Positions 16,150 through 24,807 are shown, counted from the first letter of the stretch. The stretch: 64,000 nucleotides of DNA from Polyangiaceae bacterium (GCA_019637295.1 JAHBVX010000015.1:62001-126000), one strand, 5' to 3'. The notes: generated by a model not told the origin, from the sequence alone. Program-made: numbers and translations.

Positions 16150-16716
16150 ATGCTCGGCCACGCTTTGGCGATCGAGAGCCCGATGCCGCGGTCCGTCGCG
16201 CGCGACGACGCGCGGGGGTTCGTGCGCGAGCATCACGGCTTCGTGACCCGAGTTCTGTGGAGCCGGGGGGTCCCACGAGGGGCGCTCGATGACGCGGTGC
16301 AGCAGGTGTTCATGGTCTCGCTGCCGCAGCTCGGCTCGATCCGCGTCGCCCGCTCGTTCCTGTACGGCGTGTGCGTGAGGGTTGCCCTCGAGCAGCTCCG
16401 GAGCGCACGCCGACACGTGCTGCCGGCGGATGGGGACGCAGAGCAACGCCAGGTATCGCCCGAGCCTCAGCCCGACGAGCTGCTGTCCGCCAAGCAGCGA
16501 CGCGCGCAGCTGGACGACGTGCTCGCAGGCATGCCCGAGGACGTGCGCACCGCTTTCGTTCTGTTCGAGCTCGAGGACCTGACCATGCGTGAGATCGCCG
16601 AGGTCACGGGCACCGCTCCGGGTACCGTCGCCTCGCGCCTTCGACGCGGACGAGAGCTGTTCCAGGCCGCGGCGACGCGACTGCGCGCGCGCGCTGCGCG
16701 AGAGGAGACCCCATGA
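16150..16716 (+). CDS. ECF-type RNA polymerase sigma factor
   Basis: The product has 188 residues from ATG 16150 (GTG 16114 and ATG 16183 are alternatives). Region 2 reads FVREHHGFVTRVLWSRGV, DDAVQQVFMVSL and SFLYGVCVRVALEQLRSARR. Region 4 reads AQLDDVLAGMPEDVRTAFVL and REIAEVTGTAPGTVASRLRR, the DNA-binding helix pair. Its stop overlaps the downstream gene as ATGA, the usual link to a cognate anti-sigma factor. It probably directs transcription in response to an envelope signal relayed by that partner. Confidence 0.85.
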   Translation: MLGHALAIESPMPRSVARDDARGFVREHHGFVTRVLWSRGVPRGALDDAVQQVFMVSLPQLGSIRVARSFLYGVCVRVALEQLRSARRHVLPADGDAEQRQVSPEPQPDELLSAKQRRAQLDDVLAGMPEDVRTAFVLFELEDLTMREIAEVTGTAPGTVASRLRRGRELFQAAATRLRARAAREETP

Positions 16717-17348
16717 GCGACCTCGAGAGACTCCGCGACGTGGGCGACGACCTCGAGCGCGCGCTGTTGGAAGCGGCGTTCGAGCCGGACGAGGAGCGCG
16801 CGCGGGAAGAGCGCACCCTGATGGCGCTGGGGCTCGGGGTGCCAGCGGGCTCTGGCGCCGACGGCGCGGGTGGAGCCGCGGCGAGCAGCGGCGGTGCCCT
16901 GGTCGGCAAGTGGCTTGCGCTGGTCGCCGCGGGTGGCGGTGTGGTCGCCCTCGCCGTCGTCGGGCTCCAAACCGAGCGCGCTCCCGCGCCCGCCCCGAGC
17001 GCCACCCCACCGGTGAGCCTCGCGGAGGGTCCTCCCCCAGACATCGCGCCGCCCCCTGCGACCGCCGAGCTGCAAGCGCCGGTCGCCGAGCCTAGCGCGC
17101 CGCGCGCGATGGGTCGCCGGCCCAAGGCTCCGGCCTCGGCTGCGTCAGCCCCGGTCGATCCGAGCGCGCTCACGCGCGAGATCGCCGCGCTCGACCGCGC
17201 GCGCACGGCGCTGAGGGCCGGCGACCCCGCCCGCGCCCGCGCCGAGCTGGATCGCTACGATCGCGAGTTTCCGTTCGGCGCTCTGGGCCCCGAGGCCCGT
17301 GCGTTGCGTGTGCGAGTGGACGAGAAGGCGGAGCCCGTGAAGAAATGA
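16713..17348 (+). CDS. Single-pass membrane protein, probable anti-sigma factor
   Basis: The 211-residue product has a cytoplasmic acidic N-terminus (about 1-60, LERALLEAAFEPDEERAREE), one membrane helix (about 68-88, WLALVAAGGGVVALAVVGL), a Pro/Ala-rich periplasmic spacer and a C-terminal helix pair (EIAALDRARTALRAGDPARA) like a lone TPR. It lacks the zinc HxxxCxxC motif of ZAS anti-sigma factors. The overlap with the sigma gene and its topology are the grounds for the call. Its own stop overlaps the next lipoprotein gene. Confidence 0.6.
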   Translation: MSDLERLRDVGDDLERALLEAAFEPDEERAREERTLMALGLGVPAGSGADGAGGAAASSGGALVGKWLALVAAGGGVVALAVVGLQTERAPAPAPSATPPVSLAEGPPPDIAPPPATAELQAPVAEPSAPRAMGRRPKAPASAASAPVDPSALTREIAALDRARTALRAGDPARARAELDRYDREFPFGALGPEARALRVRVDEKAEPVKK

Positions 17349-17872
17349 TGATCAGAGACCTCCCCTGGTTGCACTCCTTCGGCATGGCTCCTGTTCGAGG
17401 CGTTCTTTCGGTCGGTCTGGTCGTCGCGGCGATGCAGCTCACGGTCGGGTGTAGCGACGAGAGCTCGAGTTTGGGCGGGAACGACACCGCTTGTAAGAGT
17501 CACAACTGGCGCCAGCCCACGCCCCAGGGAGTGGTGTGTCCGGGCGCCGAGGGTTGTCTGTGCGGCGCGGGTCAGGTGTGTTGCATCCAGGTCGTGAACA
17601 ACCAAGCCGTCAGCGGTAGCTGCGGCGCGCTCACCGAGTGCGCGGGCCCAGCCCTGACCTGCGATGGCAGCGAAGACTGCCCGACCGGACAGGTCTGCTG
17701 CCTGATCGCCACCGTGGGCGGTGGCAGCGAGTGCCGCGAGCCCAAGGACTGCTTCTTCAGCGACGAGCTCACGACGTGCCGTGGAGACTCGGAGTGCAAT
17801 GGCATCGAGCGCTGCGAGCCGTCACAGCCTGGCTCACTGTTGGCCGGTGTGGTCGCGGCTTGCTTGCTCTGA
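17345..17872 (+). CDS. Cys-rich lipoprotein
   Basis: The 175-residue product overlaps the anti-sigma-like gene (ATGA). Its signal region (PVRGVLSVGLVVAAMQLTVGC) ends in a lipobox with Cys36 if ATG 17345 is used; the inner ATG at 17384 gives a more usual length. The mature protein has repeated 'CPTGQVCC' and 'CLCGAGQVCC' units, typical of myxobacterial disulfide-rich lipoproteins. A hydrophobic C-terminus (LLAGVVAACLL) may be a second anchor. Position after the sigma/anti-sigma pair suggests it belongs to that operon. Confidence 0.65.
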   Translation: MMIRDLPWLHSFGMAPVRGVLSVGLVVAAMQLTVGCSDESSSLGGNDTACKSHNWRQPTPQGVVCPGAEGCLCGAGQVCCIQVVNNQAVSGSCGALTECAGPALTCDGSEDCPTGQVCCLIATVGGGSECREPKDCFFSDELTTCRGDSECNGIERCEPSQPGSLLAGVVAACLL

Positions 17873-17898
17873 CCCGAACGAAGAGAGACGAGGGACCG

Positions 17899-18444
17899 AT
17901 GAGACGACTCATGGTGACGTGTGCCGTGCTGTGCGCGGCGTGTGGTGGCGCGAGTGATGATGGGCTGATGGGACCGGGCGGCGCGGTGACGGGAGGCGCA
18001 GCAGGAGCCGCGGGAGGAGCCGGCGCGGCCACGGGCGGTGAGGCGGGCGCAGTGGGCGTAGCCGGCGCAGCGGGCGTAGCGGGGGCGCCGGGCGCAGGCG
18101 GCGCAGGGGGCAGCGGCGGCGCAGGGGGCAGCAGCGGCGCAGGGGGCGGGGGCGGAGTCGCAGGCTCGTCTGGCGCCGCGGGCGCGGGCGGCGCGGGCGG
18201 CACCAGCGCGGGCAAGAAGTGCTTCGTGGACGGGGACTGCGCGCCGCTCGTGTGCAGCTGGAAGACCAACACCTGCACCGCGCCGCTGCCCGCTGGGGCG
18301 CCGTGCTTGCGAGACGTGGAGTGCGCCGGCGCGCTGTGCAGTTGGAAGAGCGACACCTGTATCGCACCACAGCCGAGCGGCGCAGCGTGTGTGCGAGACA
18401 TCGAGTGCGCGAGCAAGAAGTGCGTAGGCTTCGGCTGTCAGTGA
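17899..18444 (+). CDS. Lipoprotein with long Gly/Ala linker and Cys-rich repeats
   Basis: The 181-residue product starts at ATG 17899, 26 bases after the previous gene. The signal MRRLMVTCAVLCAAC gives the lipidated Cys15. Residues 27-110 are almost only Gly, Ala, Ser and Val. The C-terminal part has three 23-residue repeats of the form 'C-x(4)-EC-x(3)-LCSWKxxTC', probably a disulfide-knotted head. The stalk-and-head layout fits cell-surface display. Function unknown. Confidence 0.7.
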   Translation: MRRLMVTCAVLCAACGGASDDGLMGPGGAVTGGAAGAAGGAGAATGGEAGAVGVAGAAGVAGAPGAGGAGGSGGAGGSSGAGGGGGVAGSSGAAGAGGAGGTSAGKKCFVDGDCAPLVCSWKTNTCTAPLPAGAPCLRDVECAGALCSWKSDTCIAPQPSGAACVRDIECASKKCVGFGCQ

Positions 18445-18757
18445 CGTCATTCGGCAGGTGATCACTGCTGCGCTCGACGCCTACTCGCAGCGCCTGCGCC
18501 TCGCGGCGCGATGCGCATCGCCGAGAACTCACCCGCCAGCTCGAGCGCGCTCCGATAGGCGTTTCGCAGCATCGTGATCGCTCGTTCCGGCGCTTCGGTG
18601 AGGAGGCTCAGAGCTAGTGAGGCCGGGTGATCCTTGGGGTTCGACGATGGCGGACCTCGACGCGTGTACCCCTCAGGCTTGCCAGTTCTCGACCCGGAGC
18701 TGACTCACTCTGCGAAAGAGCCTTGACGAAGCTACCTTGGTAGGACAAATTCATACC
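18445..18757. other. Gap between lipoprotein and toxin-antitoxin genes
   Basis: No convincing gene lies in these 313 bases. A minus-strand frame reads MLRNAYRSALELAGEFSAM and stops after 36 codons, without a ribosome-binding site. It may be a remnant but matches nothing I know. The right end holds the promoter region of the MazF-type pair. Confidence 0.4.
18723..18750 (+). promoter_or_regulatory. Candidate promoter/operator of the MazF-type pair
   Basis: A -35-like TTGACG (18723-18728) is followed 16 bases later by ACAAAT, a poor -10. Between them the palindrome CTACC-TT-GGTAG (18732-18743) could bind the ribbon-helix-helix antitoxin. The start codon GTG 18758 is so close that the transcript would be almost leaderless. 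Confidence 0.4.
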
Positions 18758-19024
18758 GTGAGCGCCAAGTCCGAAAAGATCGGAGTGAGCCTCGACCGAA
18801 GCCTCTTGGCTCGGGCAGAGCGGCTCCGCCAGGCGACGGGCGAGACGCGGAGCGCGTTGCTCAGTCGGGCGCTGCGGCAGTTGTTGCAGCTCGAGGCCTA
18901 CGAGCGCGAAGTCGAGCGATACGTGGCTGCCTACCGGGCCATGCCCGAGACCTCGCGTGAGATCGGCGAGGCGCGCAAGCTCGCGCGCCGAGCGATCGCC
19001 GATCTGCCTTGGGACGAGACGTGA
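18758..19024 (+). CDS. Ribbon-helix-helix antitoxin of a MazF-type pair
   Basis: The 88-residue product begins at GTG 18758 (TTG 18737 is the outer alternative). The N-terminus has the RHH pattern: KIGVSLDRSLLARAERLRQA and ETRSALLSRALRQLLQLEAY. The C-terminal tail (ARKLARRAIADLPWDET) ends in the Pro-Trp-acidic motif that MazE-like antitoxins use to cover the toxin. The stop overlaps the toxin start (GTGA). Confidence 0.8.
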   Translation: MSAKSEKIGVSLDRSLLARAERLRQATGETRSALLSRALRQLLQLEAYEREVERYVAAYRAMPETSREIGEARKLARRAIADLPWDET

Positions 19025-19323
19025 GGCGCGGCGAAATCTGGTGGGCAAAGCTGGACAAGCGCCGACCGGTCGTCCTGGTATCCCGTGACGAGGCCTACGT
19101 GGTGCGTGCACTCGTCATCGTGGCGCCCGTGTCGACTACGGTGCGCGGTTTCGCAGTCGAGGTCAAGGTCGGTCGCACCGAAGGTCTGCCGAGAGGTGGA
19201 GTCGTCAACTGCGACTGGCTGGTGACTGTGCCCAAGGACGACTTGCTGGAGCGCGCCGGGAGCCTCACCGCGGCGAGGCTGCACCAGCTCGACGATGCGT
19301 TGCGCTTCGCGTTGGGGCTCTGA
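19021..19323 (+). CDS. MazF/PemK-family mRNA interferase toxin
   Basis: The 100-residue protein starts at GTG 19021. It shows the family signature at its start (RRGEIWWAKLDKRRPVVLVS), the strand LVIVAPVSTTVRG with the conserved Ser/Thr, and GGVVNCDWLVTVPK. MazF toxins cut single-stranded mRNA at short motifs. The length is typical. It is clearly paralogous to the toxin at 62867-63181. Confidence 0.87.
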   Translation: MRRGEIWWAKLDKRRPVVLVSRDEAYVVRALVIVAPVSTTVRGFAVEVKVGRTEGLPRGGVVNCDWLVTVPKDDLLERAGSLTAARLHQLDDALRFALGL

Positions 19324-19381
19324 AGAGGCCGTCGAGCGAACTCACTTCGTGGGGGCGGCCGGCATACAGAACCGCTCGGTC

Positions 19382-21352
19382 TCAATCGCCAGCAACTGCC
19401 CGCTGCCTCGCCAGCTTCGCCGCGGTCTGCACCAGCTTGCGGAACTCGGCGCGGGACTCGTGGTCGCGGCCCTCGCCTACGGCGGCGAGGCCGAGCACCT
19501 GTTCGTAGGTCGCGTTGCCCTTGTGCTCGGAGTCGCGCAGCAGCATGCCGAAGGCGGCCACCGCCGAGGCGAAGCGGAAGTCGTGGCTGGCGTCGGAGAG
19601 GTGCTTGTGGCTGTCGCGGATGGGGACTTCCATCAACTGGCTCTGCTGGCCGTCGGGCGCTTTGTAGCGCAGCCGCACGGTGAGAAGCTCGCCGCTGTGC
19701 GCAGCGGTGCTCGGACTGGTGGGCTTCTGGTACTTTAGACCATCGACGTCGCCGCCAGGCACCTTGCCGCCTGCGGGCACGACCTCGTACAGCGCGGTGA
19801 CCGTGTGGCCCGCGCCGATGTCGCCGGCGTCCTTCTTGTCATCGTTGAAGTCGCGATGGGCGAGCACGCGGTTCTCGTAGCCGATGAGACGAAACGCCTC
19901 GACCGCGAGCGGGTTGAACTCGAGCTGCAGCTTCACGTCCTTGGCTACAGTCACGAAGGTGCCCGCGGCCTGCTCGACCAGCACCTTGCGAGCCTCGGCG
20001 ATGTCGTCGATGTAGGCGTAGTTGCCGTTGCCCTTGTTGGCCAGCTTCTCGAGGGTCGAGTCCTTGTAGTTGCCCATGCCGAAGCCGAGCACGCTCAGGA
20101 ACACTCCGGTCTTCGCCTTCCGCTCGATCAGGTCGACCAGATCGCTCTGGTTGGTGACGCCCACGTTGAAGTCGCCGTCGGTGGCGAGCACGACGCGGTT
20201 GACGCCGTCTTTCACGAAGGCGCTCTCGGCCGTGCGATACGCCAGCTCGATGCCCTCGCCGCCGTTGGTCGAGCCGCCGGCGTCCAGCTGCTCCAGCGTC
20301 GACAAGATCTCGTCCTTGTTGCTGCCGCGGGTGGGGGGCAGGACCAGACCCGAGGCGCCCGCGTACACCACCATGGCCACCGTGTCGCGTTCGTCCATCT
20401 GCTCGACCACCAGCTTGAGCGCGCGCTTCAGCAGCGGCAGCTTGTCCGGCGCGTTCATCGAGCCCGACACGTCGAGCAAGAACACCATGTTGAGCGGGGG
20501 GCGGCCCTTCATGTCCAGCTCTCGAGCCTTGATGCCAATGCGCACCAGCCGGTGCTGCGCTGCCCAGGGCGCTGCGCTCACCTCCGTGGACACGGCGAAG
20601 GGACTGCCGGCGGGCGGCGCCGGGTAGTCGTACTGGAAGTAGTTGATCAGCTCTTCGATCCGCACCGCGCCCTTGGGCGGCAACTTTCCGTCGCGCAGCA
20701 AGAAGCGCCGCACGATGGAGTACGACGCGGTGTCTACGTCCACGGAGAAGGTGGAGCGCGGATCGGTCTTGACGCTGATGAACGGGTTGTCCGCCAGCGA
20801 GTCGTAGCTCTCGGTGTCGTGGGTGAACCCGGGCAAGCGCTCGCCTGTGTCGCTCTTGAACTTGCCTCGCCCGAGCGCCCCCTGGTCGCCCGGGAGCTTC
20901 GTGGCGGCTGACGACGCCGTCGCGGGCGGCAAGTCCATACTCTTACCGTCGACGTACCCGACGGCGTGTTGCTCCTCCGGGCTGCGGCCGGCGCTGCTCA
21001 CGTACAGCACCGCAGCCGCGGCCATGGGCAGCGTGACCGACGCCGCCAGCAGCACCCGCCGCAGGAGCTTCTTCCCGCTGCCACCGCGCTCGGCGCGCCT
21101 CGCGGAGTTGCGCTCGGGTCCGAGACCGTCCGTCAGGGCCTGCTCGATGCGCTCTCGCTGCGCGCTCGAGAGGGTGGAGTCACTCTCGGAGAGGTGCTCG
21201 GACAGCTCGCTCGACAGCGCTCGCAGCGCCTCGACCTCGGCCTGCGCCCCGGGGCTCTCGGCCAGCGCGCGCTCGAATCGTTCTACCTCGCTCTCGGGCA
21301 GCTCGCCCAGGGCGTAGGCCGTCACTCGCGGATCGTTCGGCTCGATGTTCAT
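19382..21352 (-). CDS. Anti-sigma-like/von Willebrand factor A fusion (YfbK-like)
   Basis: The 656-residue protein starts at ATG 21352, overlapping the sigma gene's stop. The cytoplasmic N-terminus (1-95) has the ALGELPESEVERFERAL signature of anti-sigma factors. A membrane helix (about 97-117, VLLAASVTLPMAAAAVLYVS) follows. The exported part is of YfbK type: an N-terminal VWA-associated domain (STFSVDVDTASYSIVRRFLL, AVRIEELINYFQYDYP), a VWA domain with intact MIDAS site (FLLDVSGSM; also DGDFNVGV) and the C-terminal DUF3520-like region. VWA domains bind metal and partner proteins. The architecture suggests an envelope sensor that holds the sigma factor. Confidence 0.85.
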   Translation of the reverse strand: MNIEPNDPRVTAYALGELPESEVERFERALAESPGAQAEVEALRALSSELSEHLSESDSTLSSAQRERIEQALTDGLGPERNSARRAERGGSGKKLLRRVLLAASVTLPMAAAAVLYVSSAGRSPEEQHAVGYVDGKSMDLPPATASSAATKLPGDQGALGRGKFKSDTGERLPGFTHDTESYDSLADNPFISVKTDPRSTFSVDVDTASYSIVRRFLLRDGKLPPKGAVRIEELINYFQYDYPAPPAGSPFAVSTEVSAAPWAAQHRLVRIGIKARELDMKGRPPLNMVFLLDVSGSMNAPDKLPLLKRALKLVVEQMDERDTVAMVVYAGASGLVLPPTRGSNKDEILSTLEQLDAGGSTNGGEGIELAYRTAESAFVKDGVNRVVLATDGDFNVGVTNQSDLVDLIERKAKTGVFLSVLGFGMGNYKDSTLEKLANKGNGNYAYIDDIAEARKVLVEQAAGTFVTVAKDVKLQLEFNPLAVEAFRLIGYENRVLAHRDFNDDKKDAGDIGAGHTVTALYEVVPAGGKVPGGDVDGLKYQKPTSPSTAAHSGELLTVRLRYKAPDGQQSQLMEVPIRDSHKHLSDASHDFRFASAVAAFGMLLRDSEHKGNATYEQVLGLAAVGEGRDHESRAEFRKLVQTAAKLARQRAVAGD

Positions 21353-21903
21353 TGGGCGCTCCTCGCGTTCAACAGTGCTTCCGAGTCGGGGCCGAGCTCG
21401 TCCTTGATCCTCTTCAATGCCGTGTGCAGCATGACACCCACGTTCGACACGCTGGTCTGCATCACTTCGGCGATCTCTTTGTAGCGCAGCCCAGCAGCGA
21501 ACTTCAGGGTCACGGCTTGGCGCTGCGGATCGCTGAGCGCGGCCATCGCCGCTTCGATCCGATGCACGGACTGCCGTCGCTCCAGCTGGCTGACGGGTCC
21601 GCTGTCTGGGCTCTCCATGTCGTCCTCCTCATCCGAGAGCGGCTCGAGGCGGCGCCGCTGCCGATGCGCGTCGAGCGCGCGGTTCTTGCACACGGTGAAC
21701 AACCAGGCCACCAGGTGCGCCTCCACCTCGCTGCGCTCGGCCTTGCACAGCGCGACGAACGTGTCCTGCACCACGTCGGCGGCGTGGGCGCTGCCCACGA
21801 TGCTGCGCGCGAAGCGGAGCAGGGGTTTCTCGTAGCGCGCCAGGGCCGCCCTCACGAAGGCGCGATCATCGGCGTCGGCTGGTGGCTGGGGGTCCCGTTC
21901 CAT
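21349..21903 (-). CDS. ECF RNA polymerase sigma factor (RpoE-like)
   Basis: The 184-residue protein has region 2 (LLRFARSIVGSAHAADVVQD, TFVALCKAE, AWLFTVCKNRALDAHRQRR) and region 4 (AMAALSDPQRQAVTLKFAAG, YKEIAEVMQTSVSNVGVMLH). The stretch between is acidic. The ATGA overlap with the anti-sigma/VWA gene argues for a cognate pair. The promoter is not evident. Confidence 0.9.
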   Translation of the reverse strand: MERDPQPPADADDRAFVRAALARYEKPLLRFARSIVGSAHAADVVQDTFVALCKAERSEVEAHLVAWLFTVCKNRALDAHRQRRRLEPLSDEEDDMESPDSGPVSQLERRQSVHRIEAAMAALSDPQRQAVTLKFAAGLRYKEIAEVMQTSVSNVGVMLHTALKRIKDELGPDSEALLNARSAQ

Positions 21904-22124
21904 GGCCTCACCAGGACAACGTGGCCGGCGGAGTTTTGTTAGGCACTACGCGAAGATTTCTCTTCGCCTCCTCCAGGAACCCTGGGATTTCAGGGTCTTG
22001 CCCGAGCTTGCTCGACACCTCGAGCTCTCGACCAAGCGCGGGGTCCGCTGCTCGATGACACGACGTCCCGCGAGGCCCTGCGCGACCAGCTCGCGAGGGC
22101 GGCGACGAGCCCCGCCGCCTCGGC

Positions 22125-23078
22125 TCAATCGCCTACGATGATCTCCACGCGACGGTTCGTGGCTCGGCCTTCGGGCGTCTTGTTGTCGCCGATCGGCACG
22201 CTCTCGCCTCGACCGACGGCCTTGATTCGCGCGGCGGGGACGCCCTGGCTGATCAGATAGGTCCTGACCGACTCCGCGCGCGCCTGAGACAGCTTCAGAT
22301 TGGTGGCGTCCGCGCCGACCGAATCCGTGTGCCCCTCGACGGTGATGCTCTTGTTGTCGGGCTGGTTCTGCAGCACTTCGGCAACTTTGGCCAGCCGCTG
22401 CTCGGCGATCGGCAAGAGCTGGGACTTGCCCGTTGCGAACAGCACGCCACCGTCCAGCGTGATGACCATCCCGCGCTGCTCTTCCTTGATGCGTGCGATC
22501 TCTTCCAAGCTGGCCAGCGCCGCTGCCGCCTTCTTCTCTGCCGCGATGCGCGCGACCTTCTCGGCCTCCAGCGCCTTTTGCCGAGCAGCGAGCTCCGCTT
22601 CTTGCTTCTTGAGTACGGAGGACTGCTCACTCACCTGGTTGGTCTGGGCGGCCAACTCTCGGCGCACCCGCTCCAGCTGCTCCCGGTTCGCCTCGAGCTC
22701 GCTCTGAGCCGTCTTGCGCAGCGCATCTTGGGTCTCTTTGTACTTCTTGTCGGCGGCTTGGATGTCCAGCTGGGCTTGCGCATAGCCCGCCTTCGAGGTC
22801 GCCAGCGCTGCTTTGCGCTTGGCAATGTAGGCCAGGCTCTTCTCCTCGTCGGAACCGTCGTCCGCCTCGTGCGCTGCCTCGGCGCGGTCCAGCGCCTGCT
22901 TGGCGCTCAACAGTTCGTCCGGCACGAGTTGCGCCGCCGGACCCGAGCGGGCCTCGGCGTACGCACGGCGGGCATCCACCAGCTCCGGGGTGGGCTGCGC
23001 TGCGCCACAGGCCAGCAGCAGAGAGCCACAGACTGTCCCACTCAGCAACGTGCGAGCAAGTTGTTTCATCTTCATCAT
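22125..23078 (-). CDS. OmpA-family lipoprotein with coiled coil
   Basis: The 317-residue product starts at one of three ATGs (23078, 23075, 23069) after GGCAGGAG. The signal LLSGTVCGSLLLAC has lipidated Cys24. A DUF4398-like helical region (LVDARRAYAEARSG, LLSAKQALDRAEAAHE) and a long coiled coil (about 90-205) follow. The end is a complete OmpA peptidoglycan-binding domain: GGVLFATGKSQLLPIAEQRL, ITVEGHTDSVGADATN, LSQARAESVRTYLISQGV, RGESVPIGDN and GRATNRRVEI, with the Asp and Arg that hold diaminopimelate. It probably tethers the outer membrane to the wall. The DUF4398 gene upstream is likely its partner. Confidence 0.9.
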   Translation of the reverse strand: MMKMKQLARTLLSGTVCGSLLLACGAAQPTPELVDARRAYAEARSGPAAQLVPDELLSAKQALDRAEAAHEADDGSDEEKSLAYIAKRKAALATSKAGYAQAQLDIQAADKKYKETQDALRKTAQSELEANREQLERVRRELAAQTNQVSEQSSVLKKQEAELAARQKALEAEKVARIAAEKKAAAALASLEEIARIKEEQRGMVITLDGGVLFATGKSQLLPIAEQRLAKVAEVLQNQPDNKSITVEGHTDSVGADATNLKLSQARAESVRTYLISQGVPAARIKAVGRGESVPIGDNKTPEGRATNRRVEIIVGD

Positions 23079-23103
23079 CTCCTGCCGTCGAGAGTTCGGG
23101 TTC

Positions 23104-23454
23104 TCACTTCTGCTTCAGCGCTTCGACCTTCTGCTGGGCCTCGCGAGCTTCAGCGCGCAGCTGCTCTTCGCGGGTCAGTGCCAGCGCCAGCTCGGCGTCC
23201 GCCTCGGCGCGCTTCAGCGCCAACTCCGCGAGCTCGTTGTCGCCGTTGGCCATGTGAGCCTCCGCGCTCTCCACTTGGTCCTTCGCCATCTTGAGATGCA
23301 GCGCAGCCTGCGGGACGTTCTGCGCGCCCACCGCCTCGGCGGCGCTCACGGCGGCCCTGGATTGAGCCGACTGCGCCTCGGGTTTGGGCGCTCCACCGCA
23401 GGCAGTGACCAGTGCGGCCGCGGAAACCAGGGAAAGGGCTGTCAGAAGTCGCAT
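23104..23454 (-). CDS. DUF4398 lipoprotein
   Basis: The 116-residue product starts at ATG 23454 behind a strong GGAGG. The signal LLTALSLVSAAALVTAC gives lipidated Cys19. The rest is helical, with PQAALHLKMAKDQVESAEAH and LKRAEADAELALALTREEQL, the DUF4398 pattern. It ends 25 bases before the OmpA-type gene, which carries the same domain, so the two probably form an operon and may interact in the periplasm. Confidence 0.85.
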   Translation of the reverse strand: MRLLTALSLVSAAALVTACGGAPKPEAQSAQSRAAVSAAEAVGAQNVPQAALHLKMAKDQVESAEAHMANGDNELAELALKRAEADAELALALTREEQLRAEAREAQQKVEALKQK

Positions 23455-23715
23455 GTTTCCTCCACGGGGTTAGCCTAGTACGCTGGGGTTCTGTCGCGCG
23501 GACTTTTGTCCTCGACGCGCAGAGGAGTTTTTCGCATCCCTTCTCCGACGGCAAGGCTCGGAGAACGACACCGGTCGACACGGTCCATGCGAGCGTGGCA
23601 GTTTGCCACAGGGTAGAGCGCCGGGGTGGACGGTCCTGGACCGGGGTCCTGCTCTGGTGTCGCGCCGCTCTGTCGGCGGAACTCGAGACGCGGGCACGGC
23701 GAGTCGCGCGCCGCG

Positions 23716-24807
23716 CTACATCATCCTGGACATGAAGGTGACCAGCGCGAGCTTGTCCGCCACTCCCGGCTGCCCGCTGACCTCGACGTGTTCGAGCAGC
23801 GGAGAGACGAGCGCCCGATGCGGGCGTGACCGCAGCTCCCTCGCGCCCCACTCCGTCTCCGCGGGTGGGATCACGCGGTCACCTGCGCCGTGCAGCAAAT
23901 AGACGGGCGCGGCGACGTCGTGCAGGCGCCCAGCGGGAGACAGCGCGGCGAGCGCGGCCTGCTCAGCGGTGAGCAGCCGCTCGAGCTCCGGGCGGAGCTC
24001 GGCGAGCCTCCCCGACTCGAGCAGCGCGAAGAGCCGCTCCCCGCGCTCCGTCACGCGCCTTGACGCGCGTGCGGTGGCAGCGGCGCGATCCTCCCGCAGC
24101 CAGAAGCGCAGGGTGTCGCGCATCGCGGGGACGTCCTCGGGGTCGACGAAGTGGTCCACGTAGCGGTAGACGAGCACGACGAGGCCGTACTCGTGGGCCT
24201 GCTCCTGGGCGGGGCCGTCGGGGGTCTCGACGCGGTCGCTGAGCAGGAAGCGCAGCACACGGGCGAGATCGTGGTGGCCGCCGACGCTGGTGACGAACTC
24301 GACGTGTCGTCCGACCTGGGGCCGACTGCTGGCGACGAGCGCTAGCCCACCGGCGAAGCTGAAGCCGAGCACGCCGACCTTCGTCCCCGCTGCCAGGTCG
24401 CCGCTGGACAGCCAGTGGACGGCGTCCTCGATGGTGTCGGCGCCGCGGATGGTGATCGAATACTGCGTGAGGTCGTCGAGCTCGGGGGTGAGTACGACGC
24501 GCCCGGCGCGCGCGAGCTGGCGCGCGAAGGGGACGAGGCGCCGCTCGTCGATGCCGCGGTAGTGCACGCCATGCGCGACGACGAGCCCGGGCCCCGGCGC
24601 TCCCGCGGCCGATCGGTACAGGCGGGCGCGGACGGGCCCATGCCGTCCCGGTAGCTCGACGTCGGTCTCCAGGAGCTCGGCCGCCGCTGCATCGGCTCTC
24701 CCCAGGGACTCGAGCAGGCGCGTCGCCCGGGCGTGGCGCAGCACGGGATCGTGGCCCAGGAGCAGCGCCAGGGCGGCGGCGACGAGCAGCAGCGGCAGGC
24801 GGCGCAT
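23716..24807 (-). CDS. Alpha/beta-hydrolase family protein, membrane-anchored
   Basis: The product has 363 residues from ATG 24807 (GTG 24822 is an alternative). A hydrophobic segment (LPLLLVAAALALLLG) at the start acts as signal or anchor. The hydrolase fold shows GLVVAHGVHYRGIDERRLVP (oxyanion region), the nucleophile elbow GFSFAGGLA with its Ser, and the acid/His end YLLHGAGDRVIPPAET and LEHVEVSGQP. A helical lid region lies between. It probably cleaves an ester or related bond in the envelope. Substrate unknown. Confidence 0.8.
   Translation of the reverse strand: MRRLPLLLVAAALALLLGHDPVLRHARATRLLESLGRADAAAAELLETDVELPGRHGPVRARLYRSAAGAPGPGLVVAHGVHYRGIDERRLVPFARQLARAGRVVLTPELDDLTQYSITIRGADTIEDAVHWLSSGDLAAGTKVGVLGFSFAGGLALVASSRPQVGRHVEFVTSVGGHHDLARVLRFLLSDRVETPDGPAQEQAHEYGLVVLVYRYVDHFVDPEDVPAMRDTLRFWLREDRAAATARASRRVTERGERLFALLESGRLAELRPELERLLTAEQAALAALSPAGRLHDVAAPVYLLHGAGDRVIPPAETEWGARELRSRPHRALVSPLLEHVEVSGQPGVADKLALVTFMSRMM

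Noticed and set aside
14977-17010. 677-codon minus-strand frame across the sigma factor region
   Set aside because: It crosses three well-supported plus-strand genes and has low-complexity Arg/His/Ala composition.
18064-18205. Another tandem-repeat block
   Set aside because: It codes for the Gly/Ala stalk of a lipoprotein; no separate repeat element.
18460-18620. Minus-strand frame MLRNAYRSALELAGEFSAM as a small gene
   Set aside because: Only 36 codons, no ribosome-binding site, no known family. Mentioned only as a possible remnant.
23541-23609. Two hairpins (TTCTCCGA/TCGGAGAA and GTGGCA/TGCCAC) in the gap between the DUF4398 and hydrolase genes, considered as terminator or sigma-54 promoter
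   Set aside because: No T-run follows on either strand, and the TGGCA does not have the spacing to a GC element required for a sigma-54 promoter.
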